Assembly (NCBI GenBank): GCA_002437305.1
Contig: DJOW01000070.1
Coordinates: 322 to 17,783 of the forward strand
DNA: 17,462 bases
Source: Bacteroidales bacterium UBA6428
GTDB lineage: Bacteria > Bacteroidota > Bacteroidia > Bacteroidales > UBA932
Reading direction: 5' to 3'
The notes under the pieces were generated by a model. The model saw only the letters and a program-made list of their open reading frames with translations. It was not told where the DNA came from and made no database searches. The position numbers and the translations under genes were made by a program. Shown here piece by piece: positions 1 through 6,069 of this stretch (positions are counted from its first letter, which is position 1; each line of letters begins with the position of its first letter).

Positions 1-76
1 AGGAGCGGTCTCGGGTGTGGTCTGAGAAATGGTCAGAGGAGCGGTCTCGGGTGTGGTCTGAGGAGAGGTCTCAGGA
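1..76. repeat. 12-base tandem repeat array (36-base higher-order unit)
   Basis: Six consecutive 12-base units can be read at 5-16, 17-28, 29-40, 41-52, 53-64 and 65-76. They are variants of GTGGTCTGAGGA, each with GGTC in positions 3-6. Units 1 and 4 are identical, and units 2 and 5 differ at one base, which gives a 26-base exact repeat (1-26 and 37-62) with a 36-base period. Bases 1-4 match the end of a further unit, so the array probably continues before the window. Decayed similarity may extend to about 120 (GGTCT at 96-100). The array overlaps the 3' end of the MATE gene and, because 12 is a multiple of three, keeps its reading frame. It has no spacers and is not a CRISPR. Confidence 0.85.
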
Positions 77-1415
77 TTGACTTCTGGTAGAGAATGGTCT
101 GGTAGAGGGAACGGTAGAGGAGGTGGGAGTAGTAGGCGGCGAAGAGGAGGTGGGCGTCAGCTACTCCTTTGTGGGGCAGGAGCAAATGTCCGAGAAACCA
201 GACGGTGAAGAAGGCGGTCACGCAGCCGATGTTGGAGTCGCGCATCGCCTTGGTGGCGGTGGCGCCGATGTAGATGCCGTCCCAGGTGAAGGCCGGGCAG
301 CTGATCAACGGGAAGAAGATCAGCCACGGAATGAACGCACGGGCCGCCTCGACCACGATGCCGTCCGATGTCAGAAGGCGGACCATCGACATTCCGCAGA
401 CAGCATAGATGAAAACGAAAAAGACTCCTATGCCCATACTCCAGGCGAAGGTGTACCTTACGGTCTTTCTGACTTGATTGACCTGCCGCGCGCCGACATA
501 TTTCCCCGTCAGCGCCTCGCCGGCGAAGGCGAATCCATCTGTGAAATAGGAGAATACAAGAAGAAGTTTCAGCATTATCGAACAGGATGCCAACAACACG
601 TTTCCGAAACGGGCGGAGATGGAGGTGAACGCCAGATAGACTATTATCAGGCAGGCCGAACGGATGAACAAGTCTCGGTTGACGGAGAAAAACCTCTTGA
701 CCCTGTCACCGTCAAAAGCGGACTTGAGGTCTATCAATGAAATGCCTTCAAAGACGTTTATGAACTTCAGCGCGACACGGCCGGAGGCGAAAAGGAGCCC
801 TGAGTATTGCGCCGCGACTGTCCCGAAGGCTATTCCCTTGAAGCCCAGACCATCGAATCCGGTTCCCGGAATTCCAAAGGTAAGGAGTATGCTGAACAGG
901 ATGTTGCCGCCGTTTACGATCAAGTCCGTGAGCATCGAGCTGAACGTGTCCTGCATCCCGATGAACCACCCACGGAACGCCATCAGGCTGAGGGTCGCGG
1001 GGGCTGCCCAGACGCGGATGTAGAAATATTCAAGGGCAAGCGAACGGACTTCTTCGGAGCAACCGACGAAGAGGAAGATCAGTTTCTGGAACGGCCACTG
1101 GATCAGCAGAAGGACGATCGCGATGATGAACGCGAGCCCGACTCCCCTTGCCAGGTTGCCTGCGCAGTCGTCCCGGTCCCGCCTGCCGAAAGCCTGGGCG
1201 GTCATTCCGCCGGTGCCGGCGCGCAGGAAACCGAAGTTCCAGTACAGCATGTCGAACATCAGCGATCCGACCGAAATCCCGCCGATCAAAGCCGCTGCGG
1301 AAGCGTCCAGATGTCCGGCCACGGCAATGTCCACCATCCCGACAAGCGGCACGGTAAGATTTGCCATAATGCTCGGCAGAGCCAGGCGCAGCATCTCTCT
1401 GTTCATCGTGTCCAT
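33..1415 (-). CDS. MATE-family multidrug/Na+ efflux transporter
   Basis: Inner-membrane MATE antiporter of the DinF-like type common in Bacteroidetes, expected to export cationic compounds or metabolites in exchange for Na+ or H+. The N-terminus NREMLRLALPSIMANLTVPL followed by GMVDIAVAGHL is the typical first MATE helix. About twelve hydrophobic segments follow, and the protein is about 460 residues, the usual family length. The open frame extends to 1544, but those 43 extra residues cover the promoter region and lack MATE similarity, so I start at ATG 1415. ATG 1406 (MNREM) is equally plausible. The last dozen or so residues (LRP-LLRP-HPRP-LL) are encoded by the 12-base repeat array, and the TGA stop (33-35) lies in repeat unit 3, so the C-terminal tail is repeat-derived. 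Substrate cannot be read from sequence. Confidence 0.92.
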   Translation of the reverse strand: MDTMNREMLRLALPSIMANLTVPLVGMVDIAVAGHLDASAAALIGGISVGSLMFDMLYWNFGFLRAGTGGMTAQAFGRRDRDDCAGNLARGVGLAFIIAIVLLLIQWPFQKLIFLFVGCSEEVRSLALEYFYIRVWAAPATLSLMAFRGWFIGMQDTFSSMLTDLIVNGGNILFSILLTFGIPGTGFDGLGFKGIAFGTVAAQYSGLLFASGRVALKFINVFEGISLIDLKSAFDGDRVKRFFSVNRDLFIRSACLIIVYLAFTSISARFGNVLLASCSIMLKLLLVFSYFTDGFAFAGEALTGKYVGARQVNQVRKTVRYTFAWSMGIGVFFVFIYAVCGMSMVRLLTSDGIVVEAARAFIPWLIFFPLISCPAFTWDGIYIGATATKAMRDSNIGCVTAFFTVWFLGHLLLPHKGVADAHLLFAAYYSHLLYRSLYQTILYQKSILRPLLRPHPRPLL

Positions 1416-1419
1416 TCGG

Positions 1420-1427
1420 CAAAGGTA
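1420..1427 (-). promoter_or_regulatory. Candidate -7 promoter element of the MATE gene
   Basis: On the minus strand this reads TACCTTTG, a full match to the Bacteroidetes -7 consensus TAnnTTTG. It ends only four bases before ATG 1415, so transcription would begin at or next to that ATG and give a leaderless or near-leaderless message, or one using ATG 1406. A TTTG lies upstream at 1456-1453, but its 25-base spacing is longer than the usual 19-21, which lowers confidence. Confidence 0.45.
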
Positions 1428-1488
1428 GTCATAAAGTGGAAATATTGCGATGCAAAGCCTGAAATTCTTTTCAAAAGGACGAATTTTA

Positions 1489-1518
1489 TTGTTTATCGGT
1501 TGAAAGAATATACTTTTG
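1489..1518 (+). promoter_or_regulatory. Bacteroidetes-type promoter of the SDR-ALDH operon
   Basis: TTG at 1489-1491, a 19-base spacer and TACTTTTG at 1511-1518 match the primary sigma consensus of Bacteroidetes (TTG, N19-21, TAnnTTTG). Transcription would start near 1522 and leave a leader of about 85 bases before ATG 1608. It diverges from the MATE promoter within the 192-base intergenic region 1416-1607. I see nothing else there that I can name. Confidence 0.65.
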
Positions 1519-1607
1519 TGTGGTGAACAAGCGGCAGTAAACAAGTCGCAGCAGATTCGGCAAAGATTTTTACCGCTTGGTTAGCCGGTTGGTTAGTTGT
1601 ACAGAAT

Positions 1608-2558
1608 ATGAACTTGAAAGGAAAAACAGTGCTTATCACCGGAGGCGCTTCCGGGATAGGCAAGATCATGGGGCGTATCTGCCTGGAGAAAGGAGTGTCT
1701 GATCTGGTGATCTGGGACGTCAATCCGGACAACATCAGAAGGACTGAGATCGAACTTTCCGGAACACCGGGCAGCTGTGCCGGCCAATCAGACGAGAACA
1801 ACTCAGACAGAGCCAAGACAAACGTCGGCGGCGATAAGGATAGAATCCATGCCTATCTGGTCAACTGCGCGGACGCGGACATAGTGGCGGAGACATATTC
1901 AAGGGTTGTCAGCGAGGTCGGAGAGGTGGATGTCCTCATCAACTGCGCGGGAATCGTCAGAGGCAACAACACATTCGACAGACAGACCGTCCAGGACATC
2001 AGCCTGACGATGGACATCAACGCGACCGCACCGATGCTGGTGGCTTTACAGGTACTTCCGGATATGATCAAAAGAGACCGCGGGTGCGTCTGCAACATCG
2101 CCTCCGCCGCAGGAATGCTCGGAGTCCCTAAAATGTCGGTCTACTGCGCGAGCAAATGGGCGGTGATAGGCTGGACGGAGTCGATGAGGATAGAGTTGAA
2201 GATGGCCAGGAGCAGGGTCAAGGTCATGTCAGTCGCCCCGTACTTCATAAACACGGGGATGTTCGACGGAGTGCAGTCCAGAATATTCCCTATCCTGAAG
2301 CCGGAGGCCGTGGCGAAAAAGGTCATCAAAGCCATAGAGAAAGGCAAAAGTTTCAAGGGGATCCCGTTCCCGTACCACTTCATCAGGTTCTGGCAAGGAA
2401 TATTACCGCTCGCGGTCTTCGATTTCATCTTCGGCCGATGCTTCGGGGTCTACAGCGTGATGGACCACTTCACCGGAAGGAGGAATATTCAGAAAGAGTC
2501 GCTGGATATCAAGGGGAAATCACTACCTTTGAGGCAGGATATTCATAAAGCGTCATGA
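1608..2558 (+). CDS. Short-chain dehydrogenase/reductase (classical SDR, SDR16C-like)
   Basis: NAD(P)-dependent oxidoreductase of the classical SDR fold, 316 residues. Visible motifs: nucleotide-binding TGGASGIG at 11-18, NCAG at 112-115, Asn138 of the DINAT segment, catalytic Ser166, and Tyr179-Cys-Ala-Ser-Lys183 (YxxxK). Asp37 at the end of the second strand (VIWDVNP) favours NAD(H). The C-terminal part (about 252-290, hydrophobic, ending VMDHFTGRR) resembles the retinol/17-beta-hydroxysteroid-like SDR16C group, so a lipophilic alcohol or ketone is a reasonable but unproven substrate. A hydrophilic stretch at about 51-79 is longer than usual between the second and third core strands. The stop overlaps the start of the aldehyde dehydrogenase by four bases, which implies coupled translation and a shared pathway. 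Confidence 0.88.
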   Translation: MNLKGKTVLITGGASGIGKIMGRICLEKGVSDLVIWDVNPDNIRRTEIELSGTPGSCAGQSDENNSDRAKTNVGGDKDRIHAYLVNCADADIVAETYSRVVSEVGEVDVLINCAGIVRGNNTFDRQTVQDISLTMDINATAPMLVALQVLPDMIKRDRGCVCNIASAAGMLGVPKMSVYCASKWAVIGWTESMRIELKMARSRVKVMSVAPYFINTGMFDGVQSRIFPILKPEAVAKKVIKAIEKGKSFKGIPFPYHFIRFWQGILPLAVFDFIFGRCFGVYSVMDHFTGRRNIQKESLDIKGKSLPLRQDIHKAS

Positions 2559-3931
2559 TGTTGGAAAACACTTCGATTGAGAGGATAAAGGAGATCAGGG
2601 GGCGGCAGGAACGCTTTTTCAGGAGCGGGGCCACCCTTGACGTGAAATGGCGGCTTGAGCGGCTCAAGGCGTTCGAGGCGGCTGTGCGCAAATGGGAAAG
2701 GCCGCTGTGCGAGGCGCTTTGGACGGATCTTCACAAGTCATATGAGGAGGCTTATCTTACTGAGGTCAGCATACTTCTGGGAGAGATACGCGGGCATATT
2801 CATAACATTCGGAAATGGAGCAGGCCGCAGAGGAAGGCGACTCCGCTGAAGATGTTCCCGTCGCGGAGCAGGATCATCAGCGAGCCGCTGGGCACAGCTT
2901 TGATCATCTCGCCGTGGAACTACCCGGTGCAACTGCTTCTCACTCCGCTGGTTGGAGCGATTTCCTCCGGCTGCACGGCGGTCCTGAAGCCGTCGCCTTA
3001 TGTCCCGAACGTCTCCAAAGTAACACAGCAAATGATCGAAGACACTTTCAGCGATGAATATGTCGCCGTCGTCCAAGGCAACCGCGAGGTCAACTCGGCC
3101 CTGCTGGAGGAACGCTGGGATCTGATCTTCTTCACCGGAAGCCCGGCGCTCGGAAGGATCGTGATGGGAGCGGCGGCGAAGAACCTTACGCCTGTCGTGC
3201 TGGAACTCGGCGGGAAGAGCCCGTGCATCGTGGACAAGGACGCCGACATCAAGGTGGCCGCGAAGCGCATAGCCTGGGGCAAGAGTCTCAACGCCGGGCA
3301 GACCTGCATCGCACCGGACTACCTGATGCTTCACGAGGACATCAAGGACGAGTTCATTAAAGAGCTGGAAATCAACTTCAAGGCTCTTCTCGGAGATAAT
3401 CCGCAGGAGACTGAGTACTTTGTCAGGATCGTGAACGACAAGGCATTCGAGAGACTACAAGGCTACCTTAAGGACGGACGGATCGCTTTCGGCGGGCACA
3501 CGGACCGCGGTGACAGGTATTTCGAGCCGACCGTTCTGGACGGTGTCTCGCCGGACGCGCCGGTGATGCGTGAGGAGATCTTCGGGCCGATCTTCCCGGT
3601 GCAGACGTTCAAGGACATCGACGAGGTCATCTCGTTCGTGACATCAAGGGAAAAGCCGCTGGCCCTGTACTATTTCGGAAGCCAAGGGGATCACGTCCTT
3701 CGCCACACATCCTCCGGCGGAGCCTGCATCAACGACACGATAATGCACATCGCCAACGAGAACGTTCCGTTCGGAGGGGTCGGAAACTCCGGCCTCGGCA
3801 GCTACCACCATAAGCGCAGTTTCGACGCGTTCACGCACTATCGGGCCGTCGTCACCACACCGGCGTGGCCGGATCTGCCGTTCAGGTACATGCCGTACAG
3901 GTTTTTCAAGGTTGTGAAGCGGATTTTGTAG
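2555..3931 (+). CDS. Aldehyde dehydrogenase, ALDH3-like
   Basis: NAD(P)-dependent aldehyde dehydrogenase of 458 residues, the short class-3 type. It oxidises aldehydes to carboxylates. Motifs in order: PWNYP at 120-124 with the oxyanion Asn122, FTGS at 193-196, LELGG at 216-220 with general base Glu217, nucleophile Cys251 in NAGQTC, EIFGP at 341-345, and PFGGVGNSG from 405. The tail LPFRYMPYRFFKVVKRIL matches the usual ALDH3 ending (LPLRYPPY...). The frame opens with two Met codons, the first sharing ATGA with the upstream SDR stop, so the genes are translationally coupled. Together they could oxidise a fatty or other hydrophobic alcohol through the aldehyde to the acid; the substrate is inference. 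All catalytic residues are present, so it should be active. Confidence 0.93.
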   Translation: MMLENTSIERIKEIRGRQERFFRSGATLDVKWRLERLKAFEAAVRKWERPLCEALWTDLHKSYEEAYLTEVSILLGEIRGHIHNIRKWSRPQRKATPLKMFPSRSRIISEPLGTALIISPWNYPVQLLLTPLVGAISSGCTAVLKPSPYVPNVSKVTQQMIEDTFSDEYVAVVQGNREVNSALLEERWDLIFFTGSPALGRIVMGAAAKNLTPVVLELGGKSPCIVDKDADIKVAAKRIAWGKSLNAGQTCIAPDYLMLHEDIKDEFIKELEINFKALLGDNPQETEYFVRIVNDKAFERLQGYLKDGRIAFGGHTDRGDRYFEPTVLDGVSPDAPVMREEIFGPIFPVQTFKDIDEVISFVTSREKPLALYYFGSQGDHVLRHTSSGGACINDTIMHIANENVPFGGVGNSGLGSYHHKRSFDAFTHYRAVVTTPAWPDLPFRYMPYRFFKVVKRIL

Positions 3932-3941
3932 GGGGCATTGA

Positions 3942-3956
3942 TTCCGCGCGGCGGAA
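3942..3956 (+). terminator. Weak hairpin after the aldehyde dehydrogenase
   Basis: TTCCGC (3942-3947), loop GCG and GCGGAA (3951-3956) form a perfect 6-base-pair stem 11 bases after the ALDH stop. There is no T run behind it, so intrinsic termination is doubtful. It is simply the only hairpin I can see in the 136-base gap between the ALDH and the sigma factor. Confidence 0.3.
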
Positions 3957-4007
3957 CGCGAGACTTTGACGCTGTGGACGGAAATGGAGAAAAGTTCCAC
4001 GAAATGG

Positions 4008-4038
4008 TTGATGTTGTAGGATTTTAGTTGTATCTTCG
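4008..4038 (+). promoter_or_regulatory. Candidate promoter of the ECF sigma factor gene
   Basis: TTG at 4008-4010, a 20-base spacer and TATCTTCG at 4031-4038 give seven of eight matches to TAnnTTTG. The expected start near 4042 leaves a leader of about 26 bases before ATG 4068. This would provide basal transcription of the regulator by the housekeeping sigma factor. Confidence 0.55.
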
Positions 4039-4067
4039 CCGCGTGGGAGACTCTAACTCGTGTGACA

Positions 4068-4706
4068 ATGGCAAAAACAGACAAACAATCCCGTTACCAA
4101 TGGCTGTATGAGACTTACGAAAACGATTTGTTTTCGTACGGACAGGCCTTTGGCGTCGAAAAAGAGGAGCTGGAAGATGCCATACACGATGTCTTTCTCC
4201 ACCTCTACGAACACGACCACCGGTTGTGGGAGAGCAACAACATCAAAGCCTATCTGCTGAACTGCCTGAAAAACCAAATCCGCATGAAGAAGCGGAAGCA
4301 CAATGTTCTCAGTCTCTTCCCGGACAAGGACGAAGAAGCTTACGACTTTCTCATCGTTGTAAACGGCTTCGAACTTCTGGAGAACAGGCAGGAACGATCC
4401 GAACAAATCCGGATCCTGCAGGAGATGCTCGACAGCCTCACACCCCGCCAGCGCGAGGCCATCTACCTGCGCTACACACAAAGTCTGAGCTACAGAGAAA
4501 TCGCGGAACTGATGCATATCCAGCCTACCGCCGCACAGAAATTGGTCTACCGCGCCATCAACGACATGCGCAGCCTGCAGCCGAAGATGATATTCGTGCT
4601 GCTCCTCGGACTCATGTCAACAGTCAGTCCCTCGACAACTCCGGAAGGAAACGATAGGCGTTCCATTGAAGAATGGTCTGGATGCATTGAAAAACATATC
4701 CACTGA
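4068..4706 (+). CDS. ECF-type RNA polymerase sigma factor (PUL regulator)
   Basis: Sigma-70 family extracytoplasmic-function factor, 212 residues from ATG 4068. An in-frame GTG at 4062 adds two residues, but ATG is preferred. Region 2 spans about 14-76 (YENDLFSYGQAFG, then LEDAIHDVFLHLYEH and the basic IRMKKRKH). Region 4 spans about 117-168, with LTPRQREAIYLRY and the helix-turn-helix SYREIAELM-IQPTAAQKLVYRA. No region 3 or 1.1 is present, as expected for ECF factors. It should bind core polymerase and direct transcription of the downstream SusCD and hydrolase genes when released by the FecR protein encoded next. Residues after about 172 form an unusual tail with a hydrophobic run (KMIFVLLLGLMS, 173-184) and then a polar end. 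Its place directly before a FecR gene and an STN-bearing SusC is the classic trans-envelope signalling order. Confidence 0.92.
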   Translation: MAKTDKQSRYQWLYETYENDLFSYGQAFGVEKEELEDAIHDVFLHLYEHDHRLWESNNIKAYLLNCLKNQIRMKKRKHNVLSLFPDKDEEAYDFLIVVNGFELLENRQERSEQIRILQEMLDSLTPRQREAIYLRYTQSLSYREIAELMHIQPTAAQKLVYRAINDMRSLQPKMIFVLLLGLMSTVSPSTTPEGNDRRSIEEWSGCIEKHIH

Positions 4707-4725
4707 CGCATTCCGGATGTCACCT

Positions 4726-4759
4726 CCGCGAAAAGATAAAAAATATTAACTTTTCGTGG
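4726..4759 (+). other. Inverted repeat between the sigma and anti-sigma genes
   Basis: CCGCGAAAAG (4726-4735) pairs with CTTTTCGTGG (4750-4759) over ten base pairs including one G-T, around a 14-base A/T-rich loop. It starts 20 bases after the sigma factor stop and lies 46 bases before the FecR start. No T run follows the right arm. It could be a processing or attenuation hairpin that sets the ratio of sigma to anti-sigma, or part of a promoter or operator (TAACTTGC at 4770-4777 is a poor -7 candidate). Function is inference. Confidence 0.45.
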
Positions 4760-4805
4760 GGCTATTTCATAACTTGCCGCATTCTTAAGATGAAATTAAA
4801 AAAGA

Positions 4806-6011
4806 ATGCACATGCAAACCTATCACCATATTCCGGCATCGGTCAAGAGATGGATTGAAGACAAAGACTTTATCCTCCACTGCCTGACACCCACGCCCGA
4901 ATCGGAAGTCAAATGGAAGCATTACCTCCGGGAACATCCGGAATCGGAAGCTGACATGCGGGAAGCTCAACGCATCCTCCTCTCGACCCGTCTGAATCCC
5001 GCGCACCGCCCGGCCGAAGAATCAAACCGCCTGTGGGAACGCATTGCCGAAGACATGCGACGCAGCGACAGCAAACGCCGCCATCGCCGCGTCCTTACGA
5101 CACGTTATGTCACAGCCGCCTGCATCACGACGATTGTCTTCATCGCCTCATGGCTGCTGTGGGCAACATTCTCACCTTCACCCGACAAAATGCCCCTGAC
5201 AGCTGAACTTACCGCCATTGACACATTGCACCGGGAAGTCACCCTCATCAGTGACAATCACCAGCCTATCCAGATAGAAAACAACGCGCTAATCTCCTGC
5301 GACAGCCTTATCACCATCCACGCACGAGGAGAAAAGACACACGCGCTGCAGAATGAGGCCTCCACCCCGACAGGTGGTACAAACACACTGATTGTGCCCT
5401 ACGGCAAGCGCTCCTCACTCATTCTGGCCGATGGTTCGAAAGTATGGATCAACTCGGGCAGCGTACTGCACTTTCCTTCCATCTTCAAGGGCAAGGAACG
5501 CCGCATTCAGGTAGAGGGGGAAATCTACATTGAAGTAGCCCATGATTCCACACGTCCTTTCTTCGTAGAGACATCACAGATGGCAATCAATGTATTGGGC
5601 ACAAAATTCAACGTCTCTGCCTATCGGGACGATGACAGCCAGTCGGTGGTGCTCGTTGAAGGGAAAGTGAATGTCAGGACCGCCGGCGAAGGTGACTGCA
5701 CGCTGGTTCCGGACCAACGCCTCTGCTTCGACACCACGGACAGACTATTCCGGGTTGACCGCGTGGATGTGTCCTACTATACCTCCTGGAAAGAGGGCAT
5801 CCTTCAGTTCCGGGGCGAAACGATGGAAGAGATCGCCCTCCGGCTGAGCCGATACTACAACGTGCATATTCATTGCTCATCTTCAGTGGCAGGCAAATGC
5901 ACTATGGGCAAGCTGCTCCTTTTCGATGACATCCACCAGGTAATGAAAACGTTCTCGCTGCTCTACGACATACGCTACACGGTAGAGGACGGAGAAATCC
6001 GGATCCTATAA
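4806..6011 (+). CDS. FecR-family anti-sigma factor
   Basis: Single-pass inner-membrane anti-sigma factor of 401 residues. The cytoplasmic part (1-98) should hold the sigma factor; it is charged and ends in the basic stop-transfer DSKRRHRRVLTTR. One membrane helix lies at about 101-121 (YVTAACITTIVFIASWLLWA). The periplasmic FecR domain covers about 193-292, with LIVPYGKRSSLILADGSKVW, RIQVEGEIYIEV and VLGTKFNVSAY. A DUF4974-type C-terminal domain covers about 324-400 (YYTSWKEGILQFRGETMEEI, then LSRYYNV). In characterised systems this periplasmic end contacts the STN domain of the partner receptor, which is encoded just downstream. The gene is preceded by an A-rich tract typical of Bacteroidetes starts. 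A second Met at codon 3 is an alternative start. Confidence 0.93.
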   Translation: MHMQTYHHIPASVKRWIEDKDFILHCLTPTPESEVKWKHYLREHPESEADMREAQRILLSTRLNPAHRPAEESNRLWERIAEDMRRSDSKRRHRRVLTTRYVTAACITTIVFIASWLLWATFSPSPDKMPLTAELTAIDTLHREVTLISDNHQPIQIENNALISCDSLITIHARGEKTHALQNEASTPTGGTNTLIVPYGKRSSLILADGSKVWINSGSVLHFPSIFKGKERRIQVEGEIYIEVAHDSTRPFFVETSQMAINVLGTKFNVSAYRDDDSQSVVLVEGKVNVRTAGEGDCTLVPDQRLCFDTTDRLFRVDRVDVSYYTSWKEGILQFRGETMEEIALRLSRYYNVHIHCSSSVAGKCTMGKLLLFDDIHQVMKTFSLLYDIRYTVEDGEIRIL

Positions 6012-6019
6012 GGAATGAT

Positions 6020-6064
6020 CTTATTAATAGCCACTTATTATCCTTATTAATAACCACTTATTAT
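6020..6064. repeat. Two-copy 22-base direct repeat with palindromic core before SusC1
   Basis: The 22-base copies at 6020-6041 and 6043-6064 differ only at one position (G6030 versus A6053) and have a 23-base period. Each begins with TTATTAATAR followed by CCACTTATTAT. In copy 2 TTATTAATAA (6044-6053) is a perfect 10-base palindrome; copy 1 keeps the TATTAATA core. The pair fills most of the 58-base gap between the FecR stop and the SusC1 ATG. The position suits an operator, a sigma-factor-dependent promoter or a leader element controlling the SusCD genes, but I cannot tell which. Confidence 0.8.
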
Positions 6065-6069
6065 AATGT

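Noticed and set aside
1..76. CRISPR array
   Set aside because: Units are 12 bases, contiguous and without unique spacers, and the array is read through by the MATE gene.
807..1526. Plus-strand open frame of 239 codons opposite the MATE gene
   Set aside because: It lies antisense to a clear transporter gene, is rich in charged residues with no recognisable domain, and is typical of shadows in GC-rich coding DNA.
1416..1544. N-terminal extension of 43 residues on the MATE protein
   Set aside because: It covers a promoter-like sequence (TACCTTTG on the minus strand) and has no MATE similarity; the family N-terminus begins at MDTMNREM or MNREM.
2738..3334. Minus-strand open frame of 198 codons inside the aldehyde dehydrogenase
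   Set aside because: It is a shadow of the ALDH gene; its Arg/Asp-rich composition is that of out-of-frame GC-rich DNA.
3642..3931. Hydrophobic membrane tail on the aldehyde dehydrogenase
   Set aside because: The ending LPFRYMPYRFFKVVKRIL is the normal ALDH3 C-terminus and is too polar to be a membrane helix.
4746..4777. Housekeeping promoter directly before the FecR gene
   Set aside because: TAACTTGC at 4770-4777 matches TAnnTTTG poorly and no TTG lies at the right distance upstream; an ECF-dependent promoter is possible but its consensus here is unknown.
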